Shown in pieces: positions 1 through 9,907 of a stretch of DNA of 64,000 nt; within the stretch, counting starts at the first letter, position 1, and each line of letters starts with the position of its first letter. The notes beneath the pieces are model-generated. The model was not told where the DNA came from, did not search any database, and saw only the letters and a list, made by a program, of their open reading frames with translations. Where the stretch lies: assembly GCF_025370935.1 (NCBI RefSeq), contig NC_133482.1, positions 3,336,824 through 3,400,823 on the forward strand. Direction: 5' to 3'. A program made the translations under genes and the position numbers. Source of the DNA: Choristoneura fumiferana (lineage: Eukaryota > Arthropoda > Insecta > Lepidoptera > Tortricidae).

Positions 1-350
1 ATTGGGGGATTAGGTTAAGTAATAAATATGTTTTATTTTTTAAAGTATTAACCTTAGCGTCCCCCGACACCGACAACGCTTAGATAAAAAAATATTACTA
101 GATACTTTATACTAAATTAACTTAGGCTAATTTTGCGGGAAATCAGCATAGTCCCCGCAGGATAGAGATAAACGAATTCTTCGCAGATGAAGTCGCGGGC
201 AACAGCTAGGTAGCGCATAATTATTTTTACTTTTTAATTGTCTTTTCAAGCAGCGTTTTTTTCGGGCGTTTTATTTTTATTTTTGCTGGCGTTTTTAAGT
301 CGGGGTTTTTAAATTTTAAATTTACGTTTTTATTTCATGTTTTTTAAACT
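1..350. other. No gene seen; short Helitron-like tail
   Basis: AT-rich sequence with no coding signal. Around 150-210 it resembles the right end of a common lepidopteran non-autonomous element: a phrase about a Pro-Cys-like 'cccgcaggat' followed by 'cgcgggcaacagctag'. The same ending is seen at 2215-2229 and 25425-25443. Confidence 0.4.
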
Positions 351-365
351 TTGATATATATATTT

Positions 366-1055
366 TTAAACTGTACTAGTGTGTTGGATATCCTGGCTGC
401 AGCATCAGCTCATCTTGTTGCCACCATTGCATTGTATGTAGAATCAAATACTGATCAAAAGGAATCAAACACGACATATCTGCTATTATTTTTCAAGAGT
501 ATACTAGTGTGCTGGATATCCTGGCTGCAGCATCAGCTCGTCGTGTTGCCACCACTGCATTGTATGTAAGAATCAATTACTGATCAAAACGAATCCAAAC
601 ACGACATATGTGCTATTATTTATAGTGTACTAGTGTGCTGGATATCCTGGCTGCAGCATCAGCTCATCGTGTTGCACCATTGCATTGTATGTAGAATCAA
701 ATACTGATCAAAAGGAATTAAACACGACATATCTGCTATTATTTTTTCAAGAGTATACTGGTGTGCTGAATATCCTGGCTGCAGCATCAGCTCGTCGTGT
801 TGCCACCACTGCATTGTATGTAGAATCATTACTGATCAAAACGAATCCAAACACGACATATGTGCTATTATTTTTTATAGAGTGTACTATTGTGCTGGAT
901 ATCCTGGCTGCAGCATCAGCTCATCCTGTTGCCACCATTGCATTTTGTAGAATCAAATACTGATCAAACGAACCCAAACACGATATATCTGCTATAGTTT
1001 TATTAAGAGTGTACCTACTAGTGTTCTGGATATCCTGGCTGCAGCATCAGGCTGA
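366..1055. repeat. ~128-bp tandem repeat, about 5.5 copies, alternating A/B units
   Basis: The phrase 'gatatcctggctgcagcat' recurs near 387, 514, 641, 769, 898 and 1030, giving spacings of 127, 127, 128, 129 and 132. Units 1, 3 and 5 share 'cattgcatt' and 'aatcaaatactgatc'. Units 2 and 4 share 'cactgcatt', 'aacgaatccaaacacg' and 'tatgtgctatt'. This gives a dimeric higher-order unit of about 255 bp. Short open frames across it (for example 351-569 and 685-963) follow from the repeat and are not genes. Confidence 0.9.
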
Positions 1056-1547
1056 GATTCCATAATTTGCATAGCTATATAGCATACATGGGTGTTTCAA
1101 ATTTTAGGTCCAAAATATGTTTGAAAGTAAAGTAAATATCCATTATGCGTCTAAGATTCCTACCGCAGCGAACAAAAGATCTGATGATCTTGAAACGGCT
1201 TAACGATTTTGATAAATCATGTCAAGATATCCTCCACTTTTGGCGGCATCTCGTTCCACTATTTGGCTGGTCGGCACACACGCACAGTCACATGCTCACG
1301 CATGACAGCACAGACACACACACTCGTAAGGGGTGGTTTTGTGATGGCAGACCGTTTACTTATGATTATGACATTATATACGTATGTATACAGGGGCCAT
1401 GTGGTTTTTGTGACATTTAATGTGATATTTGCAGAACCGTGTAAATATATTTGTTCGGCAGCTCGGAGAGAGAGAAGGATGAGTTGGATACTTATCTTTT
1501 CAAAGTCAAAGTCCTTATCAAATGCTGCAAGAAACTCAACGAGGTAT

Positions 1548-1602
1548 ATTTTTAGGGTTCCGGAGCCAAAATGGCAAAAACGGAACCCTTATAGTTTCGC
1601 CA

Positions 1603-1638
<36 letters not shown>

Positions 1639-1918
1639 CGCGGCTTTGCTCAGGGACTATCAATGCTAGAAAGCTGTAATTTTGCACTTTTTAAATTTTA
1701 AACTATGCCGGCAAAATGGTAAAATCAAAAATGTAAAAAAAAAATTTTTTAGGGTACCTCGCATAGACGTAAAGTGGAGGTGATTTTTTTTCCTCATCCA
1801 CGCAAACGCATTTAAATTGGTCCACCCGTTTACGAGTAAGAGCTACGGTGCCACAGACAGACAAACATACATAGCGGTCAAACTTATAATACCCCTCTTT
1901 TTGCGTCGGGGGTTAAAA
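1548..1918 (+). repeat. Composite dispersed repeat with (TGTC)n microsatellite
   Basis: It begins with 'agggttccggagccaaaatg', runs through a (tgtc)n tract at 1603-1636, and ends with 'cgtcgggggttaa', which is the end of a second repeat family (compare 29350-29515). The duplicate is at 15368-15722. Related first halves occur at 33331-33980 (reverse) and 54042-54365. Confidence 0.75.
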
Positions 1919-2007
1919 AGGAAAAAAAGAGCACGATCTACTTATGTTTTAATTATTAGGTCCTATTAGCTCTTATTAAAGGCCCCATCCGGTATAAATT
2001 GCTGTCC

Positions 2008-2229
2008 ATACTAATATTATAAATGCGAAAGTATGTTTGTGTGTTTGTATGTTTGTCCGTCTTTCACGTCGAAACGGAGCAACGGATTGACGTGATTTTT
2101 GGCATAGATATAGTTTATGGGCTCGAGAGTGACATAGGCTACTTTTTATCCCGAAAAAATGCACAGTTCCTGAGGGAACAGCGCGCGATAACCGAATACC
2201 ACGCGGGCGGAGCCGTGGGCAAAAGCTAG
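2008..2229 (+). mobile_element. Non-autonomous Helitron-like element (Lep1-type)
   Basis: The element starts 'actaatattataaatgcgaa' and ends 'gggcaaaagctagt'. It has no terminal inverted repeats and ends in CTAGT, as expected of small lepidopteran Helitron derivatives. The duplicated copy is at 15812-16016. The assignment to Helitrons is inferred from the ends, and no Rep/helicase gene is present. Confidence 0.55.
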
Positions 2230-3537
2230 TAAATATAATGTTAATTCATGGAAAGACCTTTTTATAAACATAAGCTAAATACCTATATAAATAAAGTAAT
2301 GCGGGTCGGCTACAAATTAACAATGATTAATCATTGCCTAATGATGCAGTATTTTGTAGACAAGCCAATAATAGTAGATTGTAGGACGTAGCTGACAGTT
2401 TTGTGATTGCCAACGAAAATTGTATTACAATGACTAAGCAGCGATGATATATTTACATTAGGGTGGTGCTGGACTCTACCAAAAATTCAATAAAAAAAAA
2501 AAAAAAAGTTGATATTTCCTCACGTCGACATTACAACTGATTTTATATTATTTAATTGACTGAGGTAATGTCAGGCCAGGATCAAGTAGCTCTTTAATGG
2601 TACATGACATCGACTTGAAACTTTGTAAACATATGAAAATGAGATGAAAATGAAAATACAGTCTAGAAAATGTAATCAAAAGCTTGTACGTTTTTTTTAA
2701 CAAGAACTTATTTTTTTTAATCCCTCATGCAAAAAGAGGGTTAGAAGAGGGAGTGTTATACGTTTGATGCCCATGTCTGTCTGTGTGTTTGTCAGTGGCA
2801 TCGTAGTAGGACAAACAGATAGACTGATTTCGAAGCAATTTTCTTACGTGACAGCGAGTTTTATTGCGGTGATTCTTAGCTATGTTTCATTTTAATCGGT
2901 TCAGCCGTTTTTGGGATATTGAACTTTAAAATAACAACGGCGGGGATTTTTCGAGTTATCTAAGTCGGTAAGGTTATGTAAGCTATTTATATTATTCAAT
3001 TTAGATTTAGATGTGGGGTAAACCATACAGGAATCGGCCACGTTACAGTAATTGCCCACTTGATTTTTTATATGAAACAACAATAATACAAATAATTTAA
3101 TAATCAAAGCGAATAGATTATTATAATTAGCACGATATTTGTTACCACCACCTTTCTTTGTAGGTACATTTTTGATTTTATTCAGTGGGCAATTACGGTA
3201 CCGTGGCTAATTAATGTATGGTTTACCTGTGCTGAAACAAAAATTAATAGAATCTCTTATTTTTCTCGTAGAGTGAGGCACGACCCGAACTATTGCACTT
3301 ACCGTCACACTTTTGTTAGGGCGCGTCTCCACTGACGTATCGGCTTATCCATCATCTGAGTGATATATGCCTTTGTTTTAGTTGATTACCGTGTGCACAC
3401 GCCCTTAGCGCTTAAATAATGAATGTTAATTAATTTGAATCTATGGTTAGTTGATGTTTGTTGGGAAATTCATTTGGGCTTTTGAAAGAAGTTCGTGTTT
3501 AAAAGATAACTTAGACACTAGATTAACATGTCTTTAA
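2230..3537. other. Non-coding, nothing recognised except poly-A tracts
   Basis: No coding frame has exon-like features. A poly-A run lies at 2491-2507. Around 2715-2900, 'aaagagggttagaagaggg' followed by 'gtctgtctgtgtg' is repeat-like. Everything here is duplicated at 16017-17327. Confidence 0.5.
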
Positions 3538-3643
3538 AGCAGCGTTTCCACCAATAATGTGCGAGGATGTGTTTTTCATTAGGTAACCAATAGAAACGCA
3601 TCATTTACACATCCTCGCACAGCACATCTCTGGTGGAAACAGC
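3538..3643. mobile_element. Small fold-back MITE
   Basis: The two arms are inverted copies: 'gcgtttccaccaataatgtg' with 'cgaggatgtg' on the left, and 'cacatcctcgcac' with 'ctggtggaaac' on the right. The duplicate is at about 17328-17433. A single arm is seen at 29570-29612 inside intron 5 of carboxypeptidase 1. Confidence 0.7.
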
Positions 3644-3786
3644 TGAGCGGAGCGAGGCGTGGTAAATGAAGTGTTTTTATTAATTAGTGGAAAACAAATT
3701 CCTCGCAAGCCTAACCAAAACTGTAGTTTTTTGGTATATGACAGACTTTAAGATTTCTGTGATCATTCTATTTACCTTTTTTGTTT

Positions 3787-4172
3787 TCTAAACTTACTAA
3801 TATTTTAAATACGAAAGTTTGTGTGTGTTGTGTGTGTGTTTGGTATGGAGATGGGATGGTTGGATACCCTAGGAAAGATACGAAATAGTTTTGATCCCGA
3901 AAATAGCATTGTTCCCGCAGGATTCTTTGCGGAGGAAGTCTATTTTTTATTTTACTGGATGGCAAACGAGCTAGTGGGTCTCCTGATGGTAAGAGATCAC
4001 CACCGCCCATAAACATCTGCAACACCAGGGGTATAGCAGATGCGTTTCCAACCTAGAGGTCTAAGATGGGATACCTTAAGTGCTAGTAATTTCACCGGCT
4101 GTCTTACTCTCCACGCCAAAACACAACAACGCAAGCACTGCTGCTTCACGGCAGGATTAGCGAGCAAGACCT
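3787..4172. mobile_element. Helitron-like element interrupted by a reversed poly-A dispersed repeat
   Basis: The left part (3787-3945) is 'actaatattttaaatacgaa' through 'ttctttgcggaggaagtct', a Helitron-like start and middle. It is followed directly by 'tggatggcaaacgagct', the 3' end of the ~270-bp retroposed repeat, read in reverse to about 4172. The nested structure shows the second insertion is younger. The whole nest is duplicated at 17575-17960. Confidence 0.6.
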
Positions 4173-5424
4173 AGTATATATTTCGTAAACGCCTGAAGAC
4201 GTAAAAATCGCGAACGATCTTAAAAATACAATCGACCAACACTGACGTGAAAAACTTTTCCTATTATTTAAGTGAAGACATAATTACAAAACAGCCTCCG
4301 TCCATTTGAACAACACGCGATATTTGCACTTATAACCTAACAATATAGTAGCAATTCCTCTGACCGAAGCGTCAATAAGTCCTTTTCAAATTTACTCTAG
4401 AAGGTACACTTTTATTTAACTTCTTAATCTCCTGTCTCGTTGTCTACACTGACGGCTTCTTGGACCCTAAAATGCCCAAAACTTCGTATTTGAATACAAT
4501 AATACTCCTCCAGGAGCCAAAAGCGCACGCGGGATTAGAGGAATACCGAACTTTAGTCATTTAACAGGCTATTTCAAGAAATTAAAAAGCTATTCGCCAT
4601 CTTTGGACAGATTTTATGCTGTCATCCGTTTAGTTGAAAAGGATGACAGTTCTTATTATGTCCACGTCGCGGCATCTGGATCATTTCGTCTAAAAAGCAG
4701 CTGGTCTAACAAGCAACTGGTCTAAATAGCAAGTGGTATAAAAAGTACCCAAAATGTCTAGTTGGTCTCTGTTCATCGACACTTAAATTGATAGTGTTCG
4801 CCAAACACAAAGGAGACCCACTTGCTCGTTTGCCATCCAGTCGTATAAAAAAAGTGACAATTCAATTTTGTCAATTTAAGGATTCATTCACTCTTTGTAC
4901 CAAACTTGAGAGCTCCGCTTTGCGGAGCTCCTATTCCACGCAACTATTGAATAAAAATAACAATTAAAATAAGATTGGTTCTCCTTTAGGGATCGTCATA
5001 ATGAAAACGCATTTAAGAAAAATGACTTGCCCATTGTCATCTCAATGAGACAATTCGCTTAGCTACAACTGTCTCCCTCGTTCTTCTACTTATCTTGTCA
5101 TTTCTGATTCGAGCACTCTAAACATCACGGCTCTCGTTCCAGCTTCAGTGCAATGAAAGAGATGAAAGTAATGCTGACGATTTTTAATACGGACATTGAT
5201 CATTCATCACAGAGTGTTATTAATGAAATAGGAAGAACTTTATTACAGTAGGTTCACTAACGTTACAAATATAAACATTATGGCAAAGTTGGAAATTGCA
5301 ACACGCCTTGATTACACAACTGTTTTAATAAACAGCGGGAAGACTTTAAATTAACCTAATTAACTTTTTTTTGTACAGTTATAATTTTATGTAAGTAGAG
5401 TGTTTATGGTCAAATAAACAACAA
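4173..5424. other. Non-coding, no gene recognised
   Basis: No exon-like coding frame. Copy 1 carries a 45-bp fragment at 4806-4850 that matches the 3' end of the retroposed repeat ('cgtttgccatccagtcg'). It is absent from copy 2 (near 18595), which instead has a short 'acacac'. A palindrome 'gagctccgctttgcggagctc' sits at 4909-4930. Confidence 0.5.
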
Positions 5425-5830
5425 TAGGACGGCGGGGTAGACCCAAATGAAGATGGTGGGACGATCTGTATTGACGAACTAAATTAAAACACTGGATTGC
5501 AATGGTTTGAACTATATAATGAAAAAAAAGGAAGTCAACAAGAGGATGCTAGAGCAACCAATCTGACAGAGCAACTGATTTCGATGAGCTCTGTCAGACG
5601 GATTGCATCAGATTGAAATATAGAATTAAAACTAAGTATTATGAACAAGGAGGCTTTCAAGTAGGAGTTTCAACCAGTCGCCAACAATCTGGATATACTC
5701 TTATTTGTTGACAACCTGCCTCAGATTGCTTTGAATCGGGAACCCATGTGCTCCATTCCTTTCCTGGGCCTTTGCCCAGCATTGGGGCATCAACCAAGGC
5801 TATATAATAATAATAGACAGCAATTCTATA
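5425..5830 (+). pseudogene. LINE reverse-transcriptase C-terminal remnant
   Basis: At about 5430 the plus strand reads Gly-Arg-Pro-Lys-Trp-Arg-Trp-Trp-Asp-Asp, like the Arg/Gly-rich tail motif of RTE-type non-LTR polymerases. At about 5758 it reads Ala-Phe-Ala-Gln-His-Trp, matching the usual end of those proteins. Stops and frame shifts separate the two pieces. The duplicate is at about 19160-19570. It is a dead fragment. Confidence 0.55.
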
Positions 5831-6911
5831 GACAGTTTTTTAAGCATTTTAGCTGTGCACAAAAACAATGTATATTTTTAAACATGAGAAATAGTAATGT
5901 AATTTCTTTTAGTCGCTTTTTTTAGCGTACGAAAAACGACGGTGTTGAAACGCTTCAGGGCCTCGCCCGGATACGTACATTATTAATGTATTCATCGAAT
6001 TAGTTTAACCTGAGTAAAGATAATAATTGATTATTATATACCTAGTTAAATTTTTTTAACTAGTGATGATTTTTACCCAGTGCTTTGTCATTGAACATTT
6101 CATCAAGCACGAGATACTTATTTAAATAGCATTTTAATGTAAATCAATGTTTCTTTGAGTGAACTTGCCGTAACTTTAAGCTTTGTTTATTTGGTGAACG
6201 TAGCGCGATGTTAAACGTTACAAGTAAAGTTTGAAGAAGGTTCGGAACTGCAAATTTAGCGCTACCGAGCGTAATGTTGCCAACATTATTAGGTAGAAAT
6301 GTGTATGAGGTAGTAGTTATTTTTGAAACTTTTGCGTCTGGTGTGTTTCAGTTTCAGCTACTTATTTTGAGTTAACTGTGGCGGTAGTTTTCGAGCAGGT
6401 CTTTTTGTGTTGTGGCTCAAAAAGGTAAAGGAGAATCGCCTATGCTTATTTGAGTAATAATTATAATGTTATATAGTGTTAAAATGTTTGCGTAAAAATG
6501 CAAACACAAAACCGAGCCTAAAAATTATGTTGGCTTCGGTTTGTTTTCTTATTTTTTTATGTCATTATTTATGGAACCTGCTTAGTTTTTAATGATTCGT
6601 TTATGCATTCATTACCTGTAACGGATAATATAGACCGTGATTCACTCTAATAAAATTTGTTTTTTTTTTCAAATATCCAAATTATTGATCAAAACTTGGA
6701 AATGAGAAAATATTTATAATCTTAGTGAAGATATAAACTCAGGGATTCCGTTTAAATTATGCCCCTTTAAGACATTAAGCGGCTTGGTCTTAAATATTAT
6801 AGCTATCACTTCGCAGTCTCCCAACTGGTGCGACCTCGACTTTAGCCGTAGTCAGCAACATTAGTTTACATTGCAAAGAGTCGCTACTTCCTTCAGCTCA
6901 TATTTAATTAA
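5831..6911. other. Non-coding, no gene recognised
   Basis: AT-rich and without exon-like frames. A local hairpin, 'gcaaacacaaaaccgagcc' opposite 'ggcttcggtttgtttt', lies near 6500-6550. It is duplicated at 19571-20690. Confidence 0.45.
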
Positions 6912-7482
6912 TAGACAAAAAACCGGCCAAGAGCGTGTCGGACACGTCCAAGACAGGGTGCCGTAGGCATTACGAAAAAATCAATATTACTTGATTTCTT
7001 AGGATTTCGTATTGTGTACGGAATATTCCAAAATTAGGTATATTTTGAACCTTAAACTTCTAATAATTCTCAAGCAATCTTAGCCGTTATAATTTTTTAT
7101 AAATATGATACACTTAACATCCTGATTTTTTTCAAATGTTTCAAATGGGGGGGCTCGGTTTTAATGAAAATTTGCACTTTAAAGTTGAATATTTCGCAAA
7201 CGGATCACTGAATCGAAAAATCGTCTTGCAAACCCCCAATGATTTTAAAATATCTATCCAACGATACCCCACACTACCTATATACTTAGTCGATAAAAAA
7301 AGTCTTTACCCTAATTTTTTTTTATTTACCGCTTTGTCGGCATGACTGATATGTATACCGATGCCGAATTACAACTTTCTAGTACTTACGGTCTCTGAGC
7401 TTAGCCACGGACGGACAAACAGGATGGACAGACATGGCGAAACTATAAGGGTTCCTAGTTGACTACGGAACCCTAAAAAACT
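6912..7482 (+). mobile_element. Dispersed lepidopteran repeat (~570 bp)
   Basis: It begins 'aaaaaaccggccaagagcgt' and ends 'gactacggaaccctaaaaaa'. The duplicate is at 20690-21245. A related element in reverse orientation fills 33331-33980, ending at 'cacgctcttggccggttttt'. It is non-coding, and the open frame 7136-7345 lies inside the repeat. Confidence 0.7.
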
Positions 7483-7889
7483 GTCAGCTAGTAGACTAAC
7501 TTTTCGCATTATTCAAAACTTCTTAGCCATTGAAGTTGGCGCTAAACATTTTCATTAAATTTTAAGTTTTAATTAGTCAGATTTCGTAGCGTCTTTGAGA
7601 TTATGGAATAAGGAATGCAAAGCTTGTAGAAAAGTTGTTTTAAGTTTTTTCGCGCTGAATGATTACTGTTGCTCTAACTAAGTAAATATCGAGCGTTTTA
7701 AGTGTTTAAGTCAAACCTAATGAGGATATATTACCCAATGACCGGTAATAAGGTTGGTTCAATTAAAAACGGAGTGTAATTAGCTTTATCTGAATTAACT
7801 TGACTTAGTAACAATGAGATAGAAAGTACTTAATAACTTAATAAGTTATGTATCCCGCCTAAAACGTAAATTTATAAAAAATGTGTTCT

Positions 7890-8167
7890 TTTTTATTCGA
7901 CTGGATGGCAAACGAGCAGTGGGTCTCCTGATGGTGAGAGATCACCACCGCCCATAAACATCTGCAACACCAGGGGTATTGCAGATGCGTTGCCAACCTA
8001 GAGGCCTAAGATGGGATACCTCAAGTGCCAGTAATTTCACCGGCTGTCTTACTCTCCACGCCGAAACACAACAGTGCAAACACAGGTGCTTCACGGCAGG
8101 ATTATCGAGCAAGATGGTGGTAGCAATCCGGGTAGACCTTGCAGAAGGTCCTACCACCTGCAAAAAT
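7890..8167 (-). mobile_element. Retroposed dispersed repeat with poly-A tail (~275 bp)
   Basis: On the minus strand it starts 'ttgcaggtggtaggac' and ends 'gccatccagtcgaataaaaa', an A-rich 3' tail typical of SINEs or LINE 3' ends. Copies: 3949-4172, 17737-17960, 21648-21928, 32014-32288, 45670-45944, 48130-48419 and 59033-59155. The apparent ORFs over it recur in every copy and are not genes. Confidence 0.8.
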
Positions 8168-8208
8168 ATACAGTACTTGACAAGAATTACCAGGGGTCCC
8201 CGCACTAG

Positions 8209-8332
8209 GTTTCGCCTGTATAGCATTACATTGCGGCGCTCGATTGACCACTACAAACTCGTTGGCTTTACGGCCTTGCAATGTAATGCAACTTGCACGA
8301 TTTTTCTTGCAAGTCTAAACTCGGCTTAACGT
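8209..8332. mobile_element. Partial fold-back MITE
   Basis: Contains 'gcattacattgcggcgctcg' and 'caatgtaatgcaacttgcac' and ends 'gcaagtctaaactcggctta'. It matches the complete palindromic element at 49161-49304. The duplicate is at about 21980-22088. Confidence 0.65.
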
Positions 8333-8713
8333 GGGGAACCAGTTAAAATTATATAAGATAAATAATTTTGGTTATAACTGGCTTAACTAGGATATAAAAC
8401 CTTAGTTTAGCTGTACAACTGACTTAAAATAAAGGAATCACAATAAGGTAGTTAGATCACATAATATAGGTAACAAAGTGCTGAAGAAATCGTATCAAAA
8501 AGCTTCAGTGTCATCTAACTCATGGAATGCAGTAGTTTCAAAGTTTTTTTAACTTCATTTACGGTACAACTTTTAAGGTTATTTACAATAGTTTAGAATT
8601 TTATTATAAGTAGAAATCCTAATGTGCTCTTCAAAACGTATTCCAAAAACGCTGTTATAAAAACACTTTTTAAGTTTCAGAGAAGAGAAGATCTGTAAAT
8701 ATCCAGTGTTAAA

Positions 8714-8969
8714 TTGAAAATACAAACTGAAATATAGATGCAAAGAAAAACCAGAACAACAACAACTGTTGTCCAGTAGTGGTGTAGCGGTATAGCACGT
8801 GGCACGGAATTCGAGGACCTGGGTTCGATTCCCAGTGCTGGTCTTATTTTTTTGGTTTTTCTGTGCATCTATACTCCAGTTTGTATTTTCAATTTAGGTT
8901 TTACGGGTGACCGTAAAAGTAAAACTTTGGAATTGAAATGAAAAATACAAAAAGATTCCAAAAAACAAT
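8714..8969 (+). mobile_element. SINE-like element: pseudo-tRNA core inside an inverted repeat
   Basis: The core 8771-8844 has a tRNA B-box ('ggttcgattcc') and ends 'gctggtct'. It lacks a complete acceptor stem, so it is not a working tRNA. The arms on either side are inverted copies: 8714-8760 contains 'atagatgcaaagaaaaacca' and 8850-8893 contains 'tggtttttctgtgcatctat'. A tail with 'gaaaaatacaaaaagattcc' follows. Other copies: 22483-22738, 40893-41095 and 46637-46990. Confidence 0.7.
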
Positions 8970-9145
8970 AAAAAAAAAAAAATCAAACATTTATTCAGTA
9001 AATAGGCCGCAATGGGCACTTTTACACGTCATTTTTTAAAACTACCAGCGCTTTCGGAAAGACATCATTGAAGAAGAATGCGCCGCAAGAAACTTGGCAG
9101 AAAGTCATTTTTCAACATAAAATAATTACAAATAAAATACTTAAA
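8970..9145 (-). mobile_element. LINE 3' end, reversed
   Basis: Starts on the plus strand with a poly-A/T-side run and 'atttattcagtaaataggcc', then 'tgggcacttttacacgtcat'. The same sequence appears forward at 43800-43915 and, diverged, at 59637-59775. It marks the right boundary of duplication copy 1. Confidence 0.6.
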
Positions 9146-9234
9146 AACTACAGTATACAATGAAATAAAAGATACAAAATAAATAATAATAATACAGGGA
9201 TGTATGGGTCCCTTAGTTACAAAACTAACTCTAA

Positions 9235-9850
9235 CTATAATCTACGTTCAGTGGAAGNNNNNNNNNNNNNNNNNNNNNNNNNNNNNNNNNNNNNNNNNNN
9301 NNNNNNNNNNNNNNNNNNNNNNNNNNNNNNNNNNNNNNNNNNNNNNNNNNNNNNNNNAATTTGGTCAGGTATTTTTATAGCTAAATGAGATGAAAAATGT
9401 TCAATATTGTGGATATTAATTTTTGCAAGAGTTTGGACCCTGTGCGCTGTCGCTAGAGCGAGCAGTGTCACGCATTTTTTGGTCAGTTCTTCTAATTTTA
9501 ATTTTTCATTGGGTATTGGGTGCCTAAGAAATTTAGTACAATTGATGGGTCCCAGGTTACGTCATACTTTGGTAAGGATGGTCGGAGCCTAGCAATGCCC
9601 TTGAAAAACCTTGATACTCGATCGTCACTGGATATGCGAGGCCCGAGTATGAGACTAAGGGCTGAACGGTAACAATTTAACGTACCATACTGGCATCCAC
9701 TGTAAAAGCCTCAGTGAGGAACAGCATTACAGAGGGAGTTGAAGCTTCGTAAAAGTTAACATTATTAATATTACAAAAAACTTGCCATTTCCTCAGTGCC
9801 CCACTATACTGCTTCCATGAATTATTAGACAGAGATGCAGCATGATGTCT
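9235..9850 (-). pseudogene. DIRS tyrosine recombinase, frameshifted and cut by the gap
   Basis: From about 9850 to 9680 one frame reads an N-terminal core-binding part (Asn-Asn-Ser-Trp-Lys-Gln-Tyr, then Leu-Arg-Lys-Trp). At about 9690 the frame shifts. From there to 9358 the other frame continues with Tyr-Arg-Ser-Ala-Leu-Ser, then Leu-Arg-Pro-Ser-Leu-Pro-Lys-Tyr, then Ala-His-Arg-Val-Gln-Thr-Leu. That Arg is the first catalytic residue of the Arg/His-X-X-Arg/Tyr set. The second half with His-X-X-Arg and Tyr falls in or beyond the 100-N gap. The few codons left of the gap end quickly at a stop. In DIRS elements this enzyme integrates a circular DNA intermediate without target duplication. This copy cannot be judged functional. 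Confidence 0.8.
9258..9357. other. Assembly gap of exactly 100 N
   Basis: One hundred N, the conventional size for a gap of unknown length. It interrupts the DIRS recombinase coding region and lies between the two large duplicate blocks. Confidence 0.98.
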
Positions 9851-9907
9851 ATTGATGCAGGTGGTACGCTCCGTCGCAGTAATGCTGACCGCACAATACT
9901 CCTACAA

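Larger units (their letters stand above)
1320..8969 (+). repeat. Large direct duplication, copy 1 (~7.65 kb)
   Basis: This block matches 15131-22738 almost base for base in the same orientation. The offset is about 13.8 kb (13811 at the left end, 13769 at the right). Differences seen by eye are scattered substitutions and small indels. One is a ~45-bp extra SINE end at about 4806-4850, present only here. Another is an 18-bp insertion at about 20338, present only in copy 2. Weak similarity extends left to about 1228. The block ends at 8969, where a reversed LINE 3' end with a poly-A/T run begins. No host gene is visible inside. It contains Helitron-like, SINE, LINE and MITE remnants listed separately. 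Confidence 0.93.

Noticed and set aside
366..1055. CRISPR-like array
   Set aside because: Units are ~128 bp and contiguous, with no unique spacers, in an animal genome; it is an ordinary tandem repeat.
8771..8844. Possible functional tRNA gene (also 22539-22612, 40975-41049, 46873-46947)
   Set aside because: It has a good B-box but no complete acceptor stem, and it repeats as part of a dispersed element with common flanks. It is a retroposon core.
9200..9471. Open frames spanning the N run on both strands
   Set aside because: They are open only because N codons are not stops. Only the part right of 9357 on the minus strand has recombinase similarity.
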